From: Xiphophorus maculatus
Lineage: Eukaryota > Chordata > Actinopteri > Cyprinodontiformes > Poeciliidae
Direction: 5' to 3'
Assembly: GCF_002775205.1 (NCBI RefSeq)
Contig: NC_036454.1
Location: 14,342,882 to 14,406,881 of the forward strand
DNA length: 64,000 bases
A program made the position numbers and the translations under genes. Below the pieces are notes generated by a model. It made no database searches. It saw nothing but the letters and a program-made list of their open reading frames with translations, and was not told the DNA's origin. Below are positions 44,795 to 56,700 of the stretch, in pieces (position 1 is the first letter of the stretch; every line of letters begins with the position of its first letter).

Positions 44795-47700
44795 ATGAAG
44801 CGCAAAAGCGAGAAGAGGCGAACCGAGTCGAGGAAAAAACGCCGCGCAGCCCACAGCAGCTCAGAGGCGGAGCTAAGCTCTGATATTTACATTGAGATAA
44901 CAGGTAAGAGGGGTCTGCACAGTGAACCCTGTCAACTTTCAGCCCACTTGGCCAATGCATTGAGACCTGCGTACACTGTGTCCTTTTAAAACGCAGCACT
45001 CCTTGATTTTCTTCAGCTTTTTTCCCCCAATATGGCGACACCGTGTGTCCTTTATCGGCCAGAGGGTTTGTAGGGAGTTACCTTTAAAACAAATACCCAA
45101 AATGTAATTGATGTTTAGTATTTATTCCAGTGCAATCAGTCACGCTTGAAACTCATTATCTCCATGCGTCTCCTTTAGCCGATCGTGTTTATTCCACGCA
45201 TGTGCACAAGGGCGGTGCTGTGATGTGTTTATGCTGATAATAAATAGTAAACTCCACATCAGCTTCTCCTGATAATGATTTTCAAATGTTTATGACGTTT
45301 CCTGGTTCCAGTTCATCCTTCATGACAGAAAGAGGTTTGTCTTAAGTGGAAATCGCAAAGCTGACTGGCTGACGGATCGTCCTAGCAACCGCTTTGGCAA
45401 CTATCCCGGGGCCTATCAGGTCGCTCATGTGGAGAACTTTAAACTAAAACAGGCGGAGACCGCACTCAAATAACAGTGTCTTCCTCCAATCAAATGGCGG
45501 CCTGGATCTGTCTCAGCCAATAGCGTGCCGGGGAGTTCTGAGAAGGCGGAGTCTCCCGCGCAGAGAAGGTGGGAGGGGGATCAGTTTTTAGCAGAGTGCG
45601 CACTTGCACTCAAAAGTCTCCTTCGCTCTTCGGATGGTGACTTTCTTCTTTTTCACAACAGCTCAGGATCAGGAAATAAAACTTCTTTTTGCGAAAAGTT
45701 TTTATACAATTGATTTTACCTTTTTTTAAAATAAAATAAAATAATAAAATAACAGAGCACAGTTCACGTGTAAAAATTACTTGGATGTTTTCGTGAAGGA
45801 ATCCGCTCCGTACCTATAGGTGGAAAACGTCATGTTCGGATCTGCTCGCAAAATGACCTCAGACGATGTTTCCTCCAGATGTATCGAGTTTATTAAGGGT
45901 ATGTTACCAGAAATGTTAAATAAGTGCTGCTGTCCTGCTTGGAATGGATGAAAGGAGTTATATAATGTCAAAAGTAATTAACTTGGACCCTTTTTTTTTG
46001 TCTCCCTGCCCCCTCCTTCGTTCCTTCCTTCCTTTTCTCCTCAGATCAACTATATTTTGCCATACTTTATCAAAAGATCAAGAGCACAGCTGACCGACAC
46101 TGTTTCTGCATAGATGAAGAGCTGGCATATGAGAAGTGAGTTCTTTGCAGTGCAATATTTCCGTACTTTGCCCTTTGCCCTTCTGCTTCTTTGAGTGCCG
46201 AGTTTTTAAATAGATTTACAATTGTGTTATTGCTAAAAAATATATTTTAAGTGTAATACATTATGTGGTTTTATGCTTTTTATTTTCAAGTGTATTTACG
46301 GGGAGTTCTATTAATTTCCATGCTGAAATTAAGAACTAGGTGACAAAGTGAAGGCTGTGCAACTCAAAGTTGCCCAAGACTGATGACGTTACATTGGAAA
46401 GGCTGAACTTGGTCGTCAGTTCATAAAAGTGTCCACCAAAGACAATCTGCAGATTGCATTTAATTAAATGAAGTAAAGTTATATGTCAAATGTAACACAT
46501 AATGGTTGGACAAAAAGTGTAAATACTCAACAGCAAACGCTCACTTCCTTATTTGACTCAAGACACAGAGAAAAGAAATGTTGCTAAGCCTACCAGAAAA
46601 CAACAAAACTCAAACATTTTATCACCTGAAAAACATCCCAATCTTAGACACCTACAGTCGCTTCGGTTTCTTCTCTTTGCTCCTGTTTTTGAACAAACAT
46701 GCCATGAACTGAGTTGTGTCCTCATCCCTTAGTTTTAGGGTGTTTTTTTTTTCTTCCCTCAAATCCACAATCCACAATTCCAATTGTTTCATTATCCTGG
46801 AGGAAAAACATGCTTTAAATGAAGACGGTTTTTAAAGGGTGAAGAGAGATCTGTCCTCCTTACATTTATTTATTTCCATGGAGATCGCCCAGGCTTCCTG
46901 GATATATTGTTTTAGCACTTTACAGTAATAACTGCATATCTTTACAACATGTTCCTGTTGAAAACATTTTTCTGTCAAGAAAACAATCAGTTTTAGGAAT
47001 GCAGTGTTTTTGAAACCTTGTCATCATCCATAATGGTATCACCTTCCTGTTTTAGTTGGCATGACTTTAAGGGTTCCTTGTTTCAAATAAGTGTATTTCA
47101 ATGTTACTCATCCACCTTAAAACAGTGGAAAGGCTGATACCGATTTGTCCATGTTTAATACTTTAAAGATTTGTTTTTGAAATCTAAAAATATAATGACA
47201 CCAGCTTTTTTACCTCTGTAGTTCTTTGGTGAGACTTAACCTTAAGGGGCTCCTACTTATGTAGTAAGGAAAAGTATTGAATTTGATTTTTTTTTTAAAT
47301 TCAGGTCTGGATATATGGAGAAAAAAAAAATTAACATGGAGAAATTAGTTTTCCCCAGACTATATTGCCCATATAATTTCATCAACAACAAAAAAAATTG
47401 CTCCATGTAGCAGAGTTGTATTTCTGAAGTATGTTCAGGTGATGTTTACTGCACTTTATTTTCTTATTTATTATTTTTAATGTTAATTCTAATTTCACGT
47501 TTTAGTAGTTTTATGTTTACTCTAGTTATTGATTTTTACTTTTGAGGGTTTTTCAACTTCATGTACTTTGTCCTTTGTCTTTTTCTATACAGCACCTATA
47601 TTGAAAGTGTTTTATGAACACATTTCCTATTATTGTATTTACTATTGTGGCCTCTGCGTAAACTGCTCAAATCTCACAAACAGCTTAATTTAATTGTCTG

Positions 47701-50700
47701 CTATTTCCAAAAAGGTTTTATTTTGTCCTATTTTAATTTATTCAAAATGTTATGTGCAAAGAACTTTAATACAGTTAATCTCATGATGTGTTACCAAAAA
47801 CAAATACTGTAGGAAAGACAATAACCTTATCGAGTAACATTTAAGAGCATGTTTTTCTAACATGTTCCCTGTTGTCCACATTATGTAGTACATTTACATA
47901 AAATTGTTTAATTATGTTTAACAAAGGAACAAAAATACACTGAAAACAGATTGGGAATCCTGCGAAGAAATTATCCAGAACCTCTCACTACTACAAAGCT
48001 GTCCGCAATGGAATAATGTAAACAGGTTGCAACTTCTTTTTCTGCTGGTGGAATAAAATGCTTTTAAAGCAAATAGAAGGGCATTTTCGTTGCAGCAGTT
48101 TCAGGTCTTGTCCCAGAGAGGACACAGCTTACGTGAGGTCCAACTCAGTAGTACAAAAAAAAAAACAAGCTCTTATTTTACATTTCTTTCTTCTTTTTTA
48201 ATTGAAACGCTCTATCATTAGAAACTTCCAAATATACTCATTACTCCTGTCAGTATTTTCACTGTAAGCCCGATGGCGCTGATTCGATCTTGTGAAGCTT
48301 CCCCAGGGACAGAGGCTGGCTGCATAAATAGCCATTCTTACACTCTCTTTCTTCTCTCTTTGCCTCTCACAGCTTCTATGCGGACTTCGGTCCCCTTAAC
48401 CTGGCCATGTTTTATCGCTTCTGTTGCAAGCTGACAAAGAAGCTCAAGGTAAAGTAAACTGCAGCAATTAATTACACTTCCTGGAAAAGGAGAGTGGAAA
48501 AGAAAACATTGACCAGTCAATATCTATTTATACTTGCAGTGGGCTGTATAAACGGCAGATTTGCTGTGTTTTAGTGTGCTAGTTGTTTTACAACTATTGT
48601 CAGCAATGGTGCTTGCAAGCCACTTGCTGAGGCAGTTATACCTGGAGGATCCAGTATCTCTGCACCTGTAATTTAATGGTGTTTTTAGAACATTTAATCA
48701 TTTTCTCGCCTATTTTTAATCACCACCATGTCTGTGGAAGTAAGCAGATGTTACAGCTAAAATTAAAAACACAGTTTTATTAGGGAAGTTATCTGTTTTT
48801 ATGTACTTCTTAGTAAGATAACTTCTGGGTGACAAAGCAGGGCGATAAAGCCAAAGAATTTACGCAACTCCTGTGTTCTCCATGTTGTAGTCAGTGAGGT
48901 TGATTTAACATCTCTTCTGTTATTTGCCATGTTTGGGACAGTCAATTACACTCACGAGGAAGAAGATCATTTTTTATACTTGTGGGGATCAGAAAAAACA
49001 AGCCAACGCTGCCTATCTAATAGGATCGTATGCAGTAAGTTTTGCACAAATGTGCATATTTCATGTAGGTGTGGGTGGGTGTCAAATGCCAAAATTGGTA
49101 TGCAATACAAGAGAGTGCATGCTGAGAAGATCCTTGTCTTGTACAGGTGATGCATCTAAACATGACACCAGAGGACGCCTACAGCCTACTGGTATCCAGG
49201 AATTCAACTTATCTTCCATTCAGGTAAAAAGTCACCATTTTATTGTGGATCACATATACTTCAATCTAAGGTGTGGTTATCTGATATTTAACTAAAATCA
49301 ATGTATTCTACCAAAACCTGTATTTTCCCTTAGCATTTAAAAAAAAAGTGAACATTTAAGTCCCAAATGTTTTCTTTTGATGCTAAAGAGAGTTTAGAAT
49401 GTTTGACATGAAAATGTGTAAATGAGGCTAGTTGAATTTCTTCCATTTCTGTGTCTGTTGAGCATAAATAAAGGACTTATAAAGTATCTTGTCAAAGATC
49501 CATATGAGACATATGTTTCATTAGAAAATGAGACAAAGAGAGAATAAAATCAGGAGATCTAATATCATCTCTGGAATTAAAGCCAGGTGAAATGTTTTGA
49601 TGAACTAAATCGCCTAGAGGATGCTTTTGCAGATCGGTCTCATCATTTTGTTTCTGTACTTCACAGAGATGCCTCGTTTGGAACCTGCATGTACAATCTG
49701 GACATTCTGGACTGCCTGCGTGGAGTTGACAAAGTACGGAAATGAACAATAAATACAGTTTTCTGTCCTCTGACGCCATGATGCCGATTAAATGAAATGC
49801 AACCCTTGTCACCTTCCTTTAGGCTGTGCAGTACGGCTGGCTGAACTTCTCCAACTTTGATGTGGAAGAGTACGAGCACTACGAGAGGGCGGAGAACGGA
49901 GACTTTAACTGGATAATTCCTGGGAAGTTCCTCGCGTTCAGTGGCCCTCATCCAAAAAGCAAGATAGAAAATGGTGATTATGCAGAGTATCGGTCAAACG
50001 TGTCGTGTGTGTGTTGTTGCACACAGAGGCCTCTTGGCTTTAATATTCTCCTTTTTCTGCAGGGTACCCTTTACATGCTCCCGAGGCCTACATCCCGTAC
50101 TTCAGAAAACACAACATCACCACTATCATCAGACTCAACAAGAAGATGTACGATGCAAGACGTTTCACAGATTCAGACTTTGAGCATCATGACCTGTTCT
50201 TTGTGGACGGGAGCACGCCGAACGACACCATCGTCAGAAAGTTCCTCAACATCTGTGAGAACACAGAGGGAGCTATTGCGGTCCACTGCAAGGGTAAAGG
50301 CTCTTCTCTGAAGCATCTTCATAGCTACTCCGCTCTGCATCGTTTGTCTTATGAAGATTACTGCAATGCTTCTACTGCTTTTGTTTCCAGCTGGCCTGGG
50401 AAGAACCGGTACGCTAATCGCCTGTTATATGATGAAACATTACGGCCTGACTGCAGCGGAGGCCATCGCATGGATACGGATCTGCCGGCCAGGATCCATC
50501 ATTGGACCACAGCAAAACTTTGTAGAAGAGTAGGTGTTTATTCAACCCAGATTTTAATGAGAAAAAAAGAATTAAATGTGCTTTTTAAATGTTTTACTTT
50601 GACAAGGCTTATGAACCTCACAGGGACACAGAACATAACAAAGTCTTTGTTACCAAGGAAGCTTGACGGTAGCTGTCTTTGTACAAGACAAGGATTTTGT

Positions 50701-53700
50701 ATCATCGATCAGTTTGCATGTCCAATAAAGACGTCTCTATTGACATGATAATTCTACATTATAAAAATGGCAACAATCTTTTTGTTTTAATGAATTTGGC
50801 CTGAAACCCTCTGTACATACAGTAGAGAATTGCATTCCTTACTTGGTGAGATACACACATCGTGCTGAGTGCCAAGTAGGATAAACAACACATCTCAGCC
50901 AGCATCCATGTCCGCTCGCTCCCTGACTCATTCATCCATACGTTGTGGAAATGTCTGCCGCAAGGGAACAGCTGTTAGTAAACTGGCTAAAAGGGAGAGG
51001 GAACAATGAAAATTACAGAAATATTATGTAGTTTTGGCAACATAATACTATAAGCAAAGCAAACCCTGAGCTGGTTTTTATTATTATGCTCCAATATGCA
51101 CATATTGTGAAAATATGTGCATATTGACACTCTGTGTTTTATCAGTTTATTGACATTACATAATCTTTTAATGATCCATGGCTTGTATTTTCTTTCTCTT
51201 AATCCACCATGAAAGTTATCTCTTCAATTTCAATCAGCAGGAAAAAAAAAACAGAAAAATTCATCATGGCTGGGATTTGTCTGTCTTCTGTGAAGAGTAT
51301 CAGGCCCATGATTTGTTTGATAAGTCGCATTTTATGTATAATGGGACACATTTCCCCTAGAAATATTGGCAATCTGTGAGTAATAACTCGCATGAAGCTT
51401 CCAGGCATTATAATCTTCTTTGTTGCTCCCTGTATGATATTTTTCTTTCTCTGAAAAGACTGAATATTTCTGCATATGATTTACTTTTAATAAAAAATAA
51501 CACCTTTTAACAATTTAATAATGTTATTCCCTTTATTTAATTTTTTTTAATGGTATCAATTCTATAAATACTATTAAAAATTCAGCTGATGCAGTTAAAT
51601 AATCACACTGACTTCTGATATTTACTCTTCCACCTCTAATTTTCAATAACTCGCTGCATTGTTGATGTTTGGAGGACAACATGTATTCTGGTGAATCAGG
51701 TCTGTGTGTGTGTGTTTGTGTGTCTTTTTTCCCACGTTTGAGTGACAGCTCTTGTGCGGAAGCCAGTGTTTGATCATAATGGCAAACGCTGTTTCAAAGG
51801 ATTATTGTGTCTGGGCAGGTTTTAAGAGAAACATAAAACAGAACACTTGGTTGTGGTTTGGCAAGAAAACAAATCAACTGAGGTTTGCCCTCCACTTACG
51901 TCATCAGAAAGCAGAACAGCCTCTGGGCAGAGGGAGATGTTTTCCGGGAGAAGAAGCTGAATGAGCGGGAAAACGGCAAGACGGCTGTAACCAGGATCCT
52001 GTCTGGAGTGGACGACATCACAATCAACGGCAGCAACAAGAACAGGGCATCCAAGAAAGAAGAAATAGAGCTGGTGAGTTTTCTACGCCTTTTCTACCAT
52101 GTGCAGATTAAAATACGATTGTGCAGCTGTTGCCTTTACTGTAGTTTTGCAACCTGTAGGAAATGAAACACGAGGATGTTGAATTTCGCCTCTTTGTGTT
52201 GCAGTACAATGACGAAGATGAGAGAAACGGCGTCACGCAGGGCGATAAACTACGAGCCCTAAAGAGCAAGAGGCAGGCCAGGTCGTCTTCAGGTTCTCTG
52301 TCGTAAGTATCCACGCAGTCCGCAAGCACCGTCATGCATCCTCACCCATATGTGTTATAACAGGGTGAAATAAAAGATTGTTTTCCATGTCAGACCATTA
52401 CATGTATACTCAGGTGTTTTTCAAACCATAAACAGCTTATGCTTTGAAGACCAGAAAGTGACCACGTATGTCGTTCTTTTTAATTTACTTCATGACCATT
52501 TAGTTTGATAAGCTTCACTTTTCCTCAGTGGTTTCCTAGCACAGTCAGCTGTCCTTTTAAACCAGCTTGTAGCAATCATAAAAGTCCTCTGTTTGACCTA
52601 GAATGCCAAGTTTATAGCAGCTGTGATATTGTTAAATGTAACTTTTTCTTTGATTTTTTTTTTTAATGCTATGGCATGCAGATCTAGTGAATTACAGTGC
52701 TATGATTGTGATCAGTGAGGGATGAATGATGCATCAAGGAAGGAGCAGCGCAGATATTATAACAGAGTTATGGACACAGTTGTTTGACACTCGCCCTTCC
52801 AGTTAAAACAACGTATTTGTTAAGAGCTCAATTTAAAATGGAACAAAAGATGTGGAAGTTAAAGGCCAGTTGCAAAGCAATTATGTTTCCTCTTCTCTGA
52901 GGTGATTGGGCAGGGAGAGGACACATGGTAGATCTTCCTTGGTTATTCAGTCAAGATGTTCATTATGTAAAAGCCCCTCATTTAATCAAAAGGCCAGACT
53001 TTGAAGTAAGCAGCATGACTGGGATTACTCGTACAGTTAAATATTTAAGTAAAAAAATACTCTGTGGCACATAGAAAGTTTTTTTTTGCCTTCTGCAGGG
53101 ACACTGAAGTGTAAAGATGTCTAGATTAGGGAAACATTAACCAGGGCGTAGCCGCAGACACACTCCCAACACTTTACAATGTCAACAAACAATATTTTTT
53201 CCTACATTCTAGGATCTTTACTTGCATTTTATTACAAAGCAGCTGCACAGTATAAGCAATTTTGATATGACTGCTAAACATTATGGTGACAAACAACTTT
53301 TCTCACGTTTTCGTTTTTCTTTAAACATGCTACCACCACTCTCCGTGATCATCTTGGCCAGTAAAACCTTTATGAGGTGCTGGAAGTTAGAGCGCCTATA
53401 ATAGGTCAAATTATTATTGACATGCATAATATTAATCTCAGCTCTCACTTGAAATACAATAATTGACCAAATACTTCATCGAAGCTAGGGCTGTATGACA
53501 TTAGGAAAACATGCGATATAATTGGTGGAAGTTGCAAAAGCAAATTGACTTGCAAGGATTACATGAACAAATAATTAATAAATGTTCCTTTCTTTTTGCT
53601 TTCTTAAAATAAAAGGAACTTAGTTGTATTTTTTTAATGAGTTGACTATGTTACATTAGGATTAATGCCAGCATGACAGCTTTAAATAATCAATTATTGC

Positions 53701-56700
53701 TGCTCATTGTCTTCGTGTTGAATTGTAACCATGAAACTTGCGTGGCTCAATATTTTCTACAGTATTTTCCACCACAATTTGATCCAGATTCAAAACTTCT
53801 TAAATTTTTCATTTAATTGTACCTTCTCTATTGTCACCAGGAGGCTAATCTGTAAGCAGAGCATGAAGTGAATAAAGCTATCTGCTTCTAATTCAGTTCC
53901 ACTCCTTTTCTCTGATAGGTACTAACTGCTGAGCTCACAGCTTTAAAAATTCACTGAGTGGCATTATAATGGCCTCATTTAGCTTTCTAACTGTGGTTTT
54001 TACAGTAAATAAATATAGAAGTAAGAGGTGACAGAAAAAACAAAAAAACCCCGATGCAAACGAACGACGGTTTGTGTGAATGCAAGCTTTAGCAGAAGCA
54101 CTACTGTAGCAAGAGTTGTCAACACATACTCTCTAACCAATCAAATATCCTAAAAAACGTCCAACTCCACATCATTTGTGGCTGTATAAATGGAGCTGTG
54201 GAAGGATGGGTGTCAGCCTGGCTGAGGATGGTTGACTGGCCTCTGTCCATGTACCCATATGGCTTTGGCTTTTGTTGTCCCATGTCAGGCAGGTGGTAGT
54301 GTTCTGCTGCAGCCTCATGGGCACGGCGTGGCCGATGTGTTGCCTGCCGTTCAAAAGGTAGAGAGAGGGACAGTGGGGCAGAGAGAGAGGATGTGAGGTT
54401 TTGTATGAAGGAGGTAAGTGCACGTCACTTCCTTTTCAGCTTACATCCTCTTCCTGTAGAAATGGTTGCTATGCCAATGAATGGTATGGCTGATCTTGTT
54501 TTTTTTTTGTTTTGTTTTTTTTCTCCTTTCTTTCTTTGGATTACTATGGTGTTAAGTGGATATGCACTTAGCGAATGCGTTTCATTTACACGCCTTTCAT
54601 TGACTGCCTGGTGGACTGAGCCGCTCTGCTTCGATATAAAGGCATACAGTCACTTGCAGAGGTTCTCCAACCCCTCAAATGTTTTTCTGCATTTTGTCAC
54701 TTTATAGCCACTAACTTCAGTGGGATTTTGTTTGATATTAGAGAAATACTAAAAGCACTTTTTTTTATCCACAAATATGACTCTGAAAATTACAGTAGGA
54801 AAGAAAGTCATAAAAAGCCATGTAAGGGAAATACAACAAAACTAAAACTGCACATCACCTGACAAAAACATCCCAAAAGTGAAACATGGTGGGGGCAACA
54901 TCATGCTGTGGGGATATTTTTCAGAGTTCTTGTGAAGATAGCTGGAGCTAAAAACAGGAAAAAATCTTGCTGGAAGCTAAACAAAAAAAAGACATAAGAC
55001 TCGTGTGGAGGTTTGTTTCCCATCAGCACAATAACCCTAAATTTACAACTAGAGACCAAATGTAGATCAAGTTGTTTGTTCTTCAATCTGACTGATATAT
55101 TTTACAAGGAAGAATTGGCAGAAAGATTTTCAAAAACTAAACATCCTCTTAAAGACTTGGTTCCACATGGTCCTACAAAGTGCCTACTCATTATAGCTTT
55201 AATCTTCCACTTAACTTTTACGCACTGTGATTTTGTTTATTGCATAAAATCTCAGTAAAATACACTGAAGTTTGTGGTTGCAACGTGACAGAGTGAAGAT
55301 GTTAGAGCGGTACAAACACCTTTGCAAGGTATTGCATCCCAGATTTCTTCTGTCACTTAGGGCCTATAAATAAAGTCCACTGTTGTTTTTACTAGCAGCA
55401 CCAGTTGTTCAACTGATACCAGATATAAATAAGATCTGGAATAGCTGAACGGAAGGTTTTGGTTCTTGGCTTGCACTGCTGACTTGGCACTACTCATAAA
55501 GTTGTTAAGAAACACTTGAGCCTTTATAAAAACCTGCTGTGGCTACTTCCTTTTTTGATCAGTTAGATCACTTTCCTGCACCAAATGTTTAGCCGTAGGT
55601 TTTCTCTTTTAAAGTAAATATACCATATTCTAATTACTTTTGATTTGTGACTTAATTTGTGGTTGTGTAAGGACAGTTAATCACAAAACATCATGCATAA
55701 TTTTCTGAGGGTGAATTGGGGTTAAAAGCAGATTCTTATGCATTCTCAGGGGGAAGTTGAGACAGAGTAGGAGGTTTACTTGCACTTTTAGGTTATATGC
55801 TGTATCAATGTATTTCCTGCTGTACAAAGATCTAATTCAAGGCTGAATTTCACCATCTGGCTCCACTGTTTTGTTGTGTAACACTGCAGCGCATGTTCAA
55901 TTGCAGGGACAATTAGAAGAATGCTTATCCAAACTCTTGCCCATCTCCTCTGCCGTTTTCCATGCATGACATAAAGTACTAAACTCCTTTGGGCACGCAT
56001 GCATGCACGTACTTCAGTTTTGATCACCGTTTCCGTCTGACATGTTATAATGTTGGGCTGGAGTCACTGTCAATTGTCTGTTGTTTTTCCATTGCATTTA
56101 TGACTGGATCGGTGTTCACATACCACCTAAGCTTTTCACTCCTGCAGGTTTCCAACTCTGTCAGCTTCTATTGAAGTCAGCAGTTTCATGTAATTAAATT
56201 CGATAATCCATACAGTTGAAACCAGATATTTGCATGAACTGTTGTTAAGGATATAAGTCTTACCTAAGGTGAAACACTGAGTCAGTCAAGAATGAATCAA
56301 AATGCATTTTGATTATTATTTTATTAAGAAATTAAGCCAAGAATATGAGCAGTGACTCCCCTAGCTAGTCCAGGGAAGTGAAGAAAAGATGAAGGCACAT
56401 CGCTTTTAATATCCACCAGCCCGCTTATAAAGAGGGGAGGAAGAAAAAGAAGTATCCCACCAGTTTCAGTTCACTACCCAACTCTGCACCTGCAGACTGT
56501 CACCCTGGATTGTTCAAACCCAGTTCAGAAATGCCCTTTATTATGTGTTTCCAGCGAGCTGCCTCCAACATGAAGGATGCTTTACAGATCAAATTGATTG
56601 ATTGCTTGATTGAAATAGAAAGTTTTGTCACAACGCTGTGTAAGGAGAAACAATTTTTGTCACTGACTGTTTAATGCTTAATCAGACTTAACATTTCTTG

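Noticed and set aside
49826..50748. 161- and 200-codon plus-strand frames through cdc14b exons 7-9
   Set aside because: They read through introns and change frame; the exon structure with GT-AG sites explains the region.
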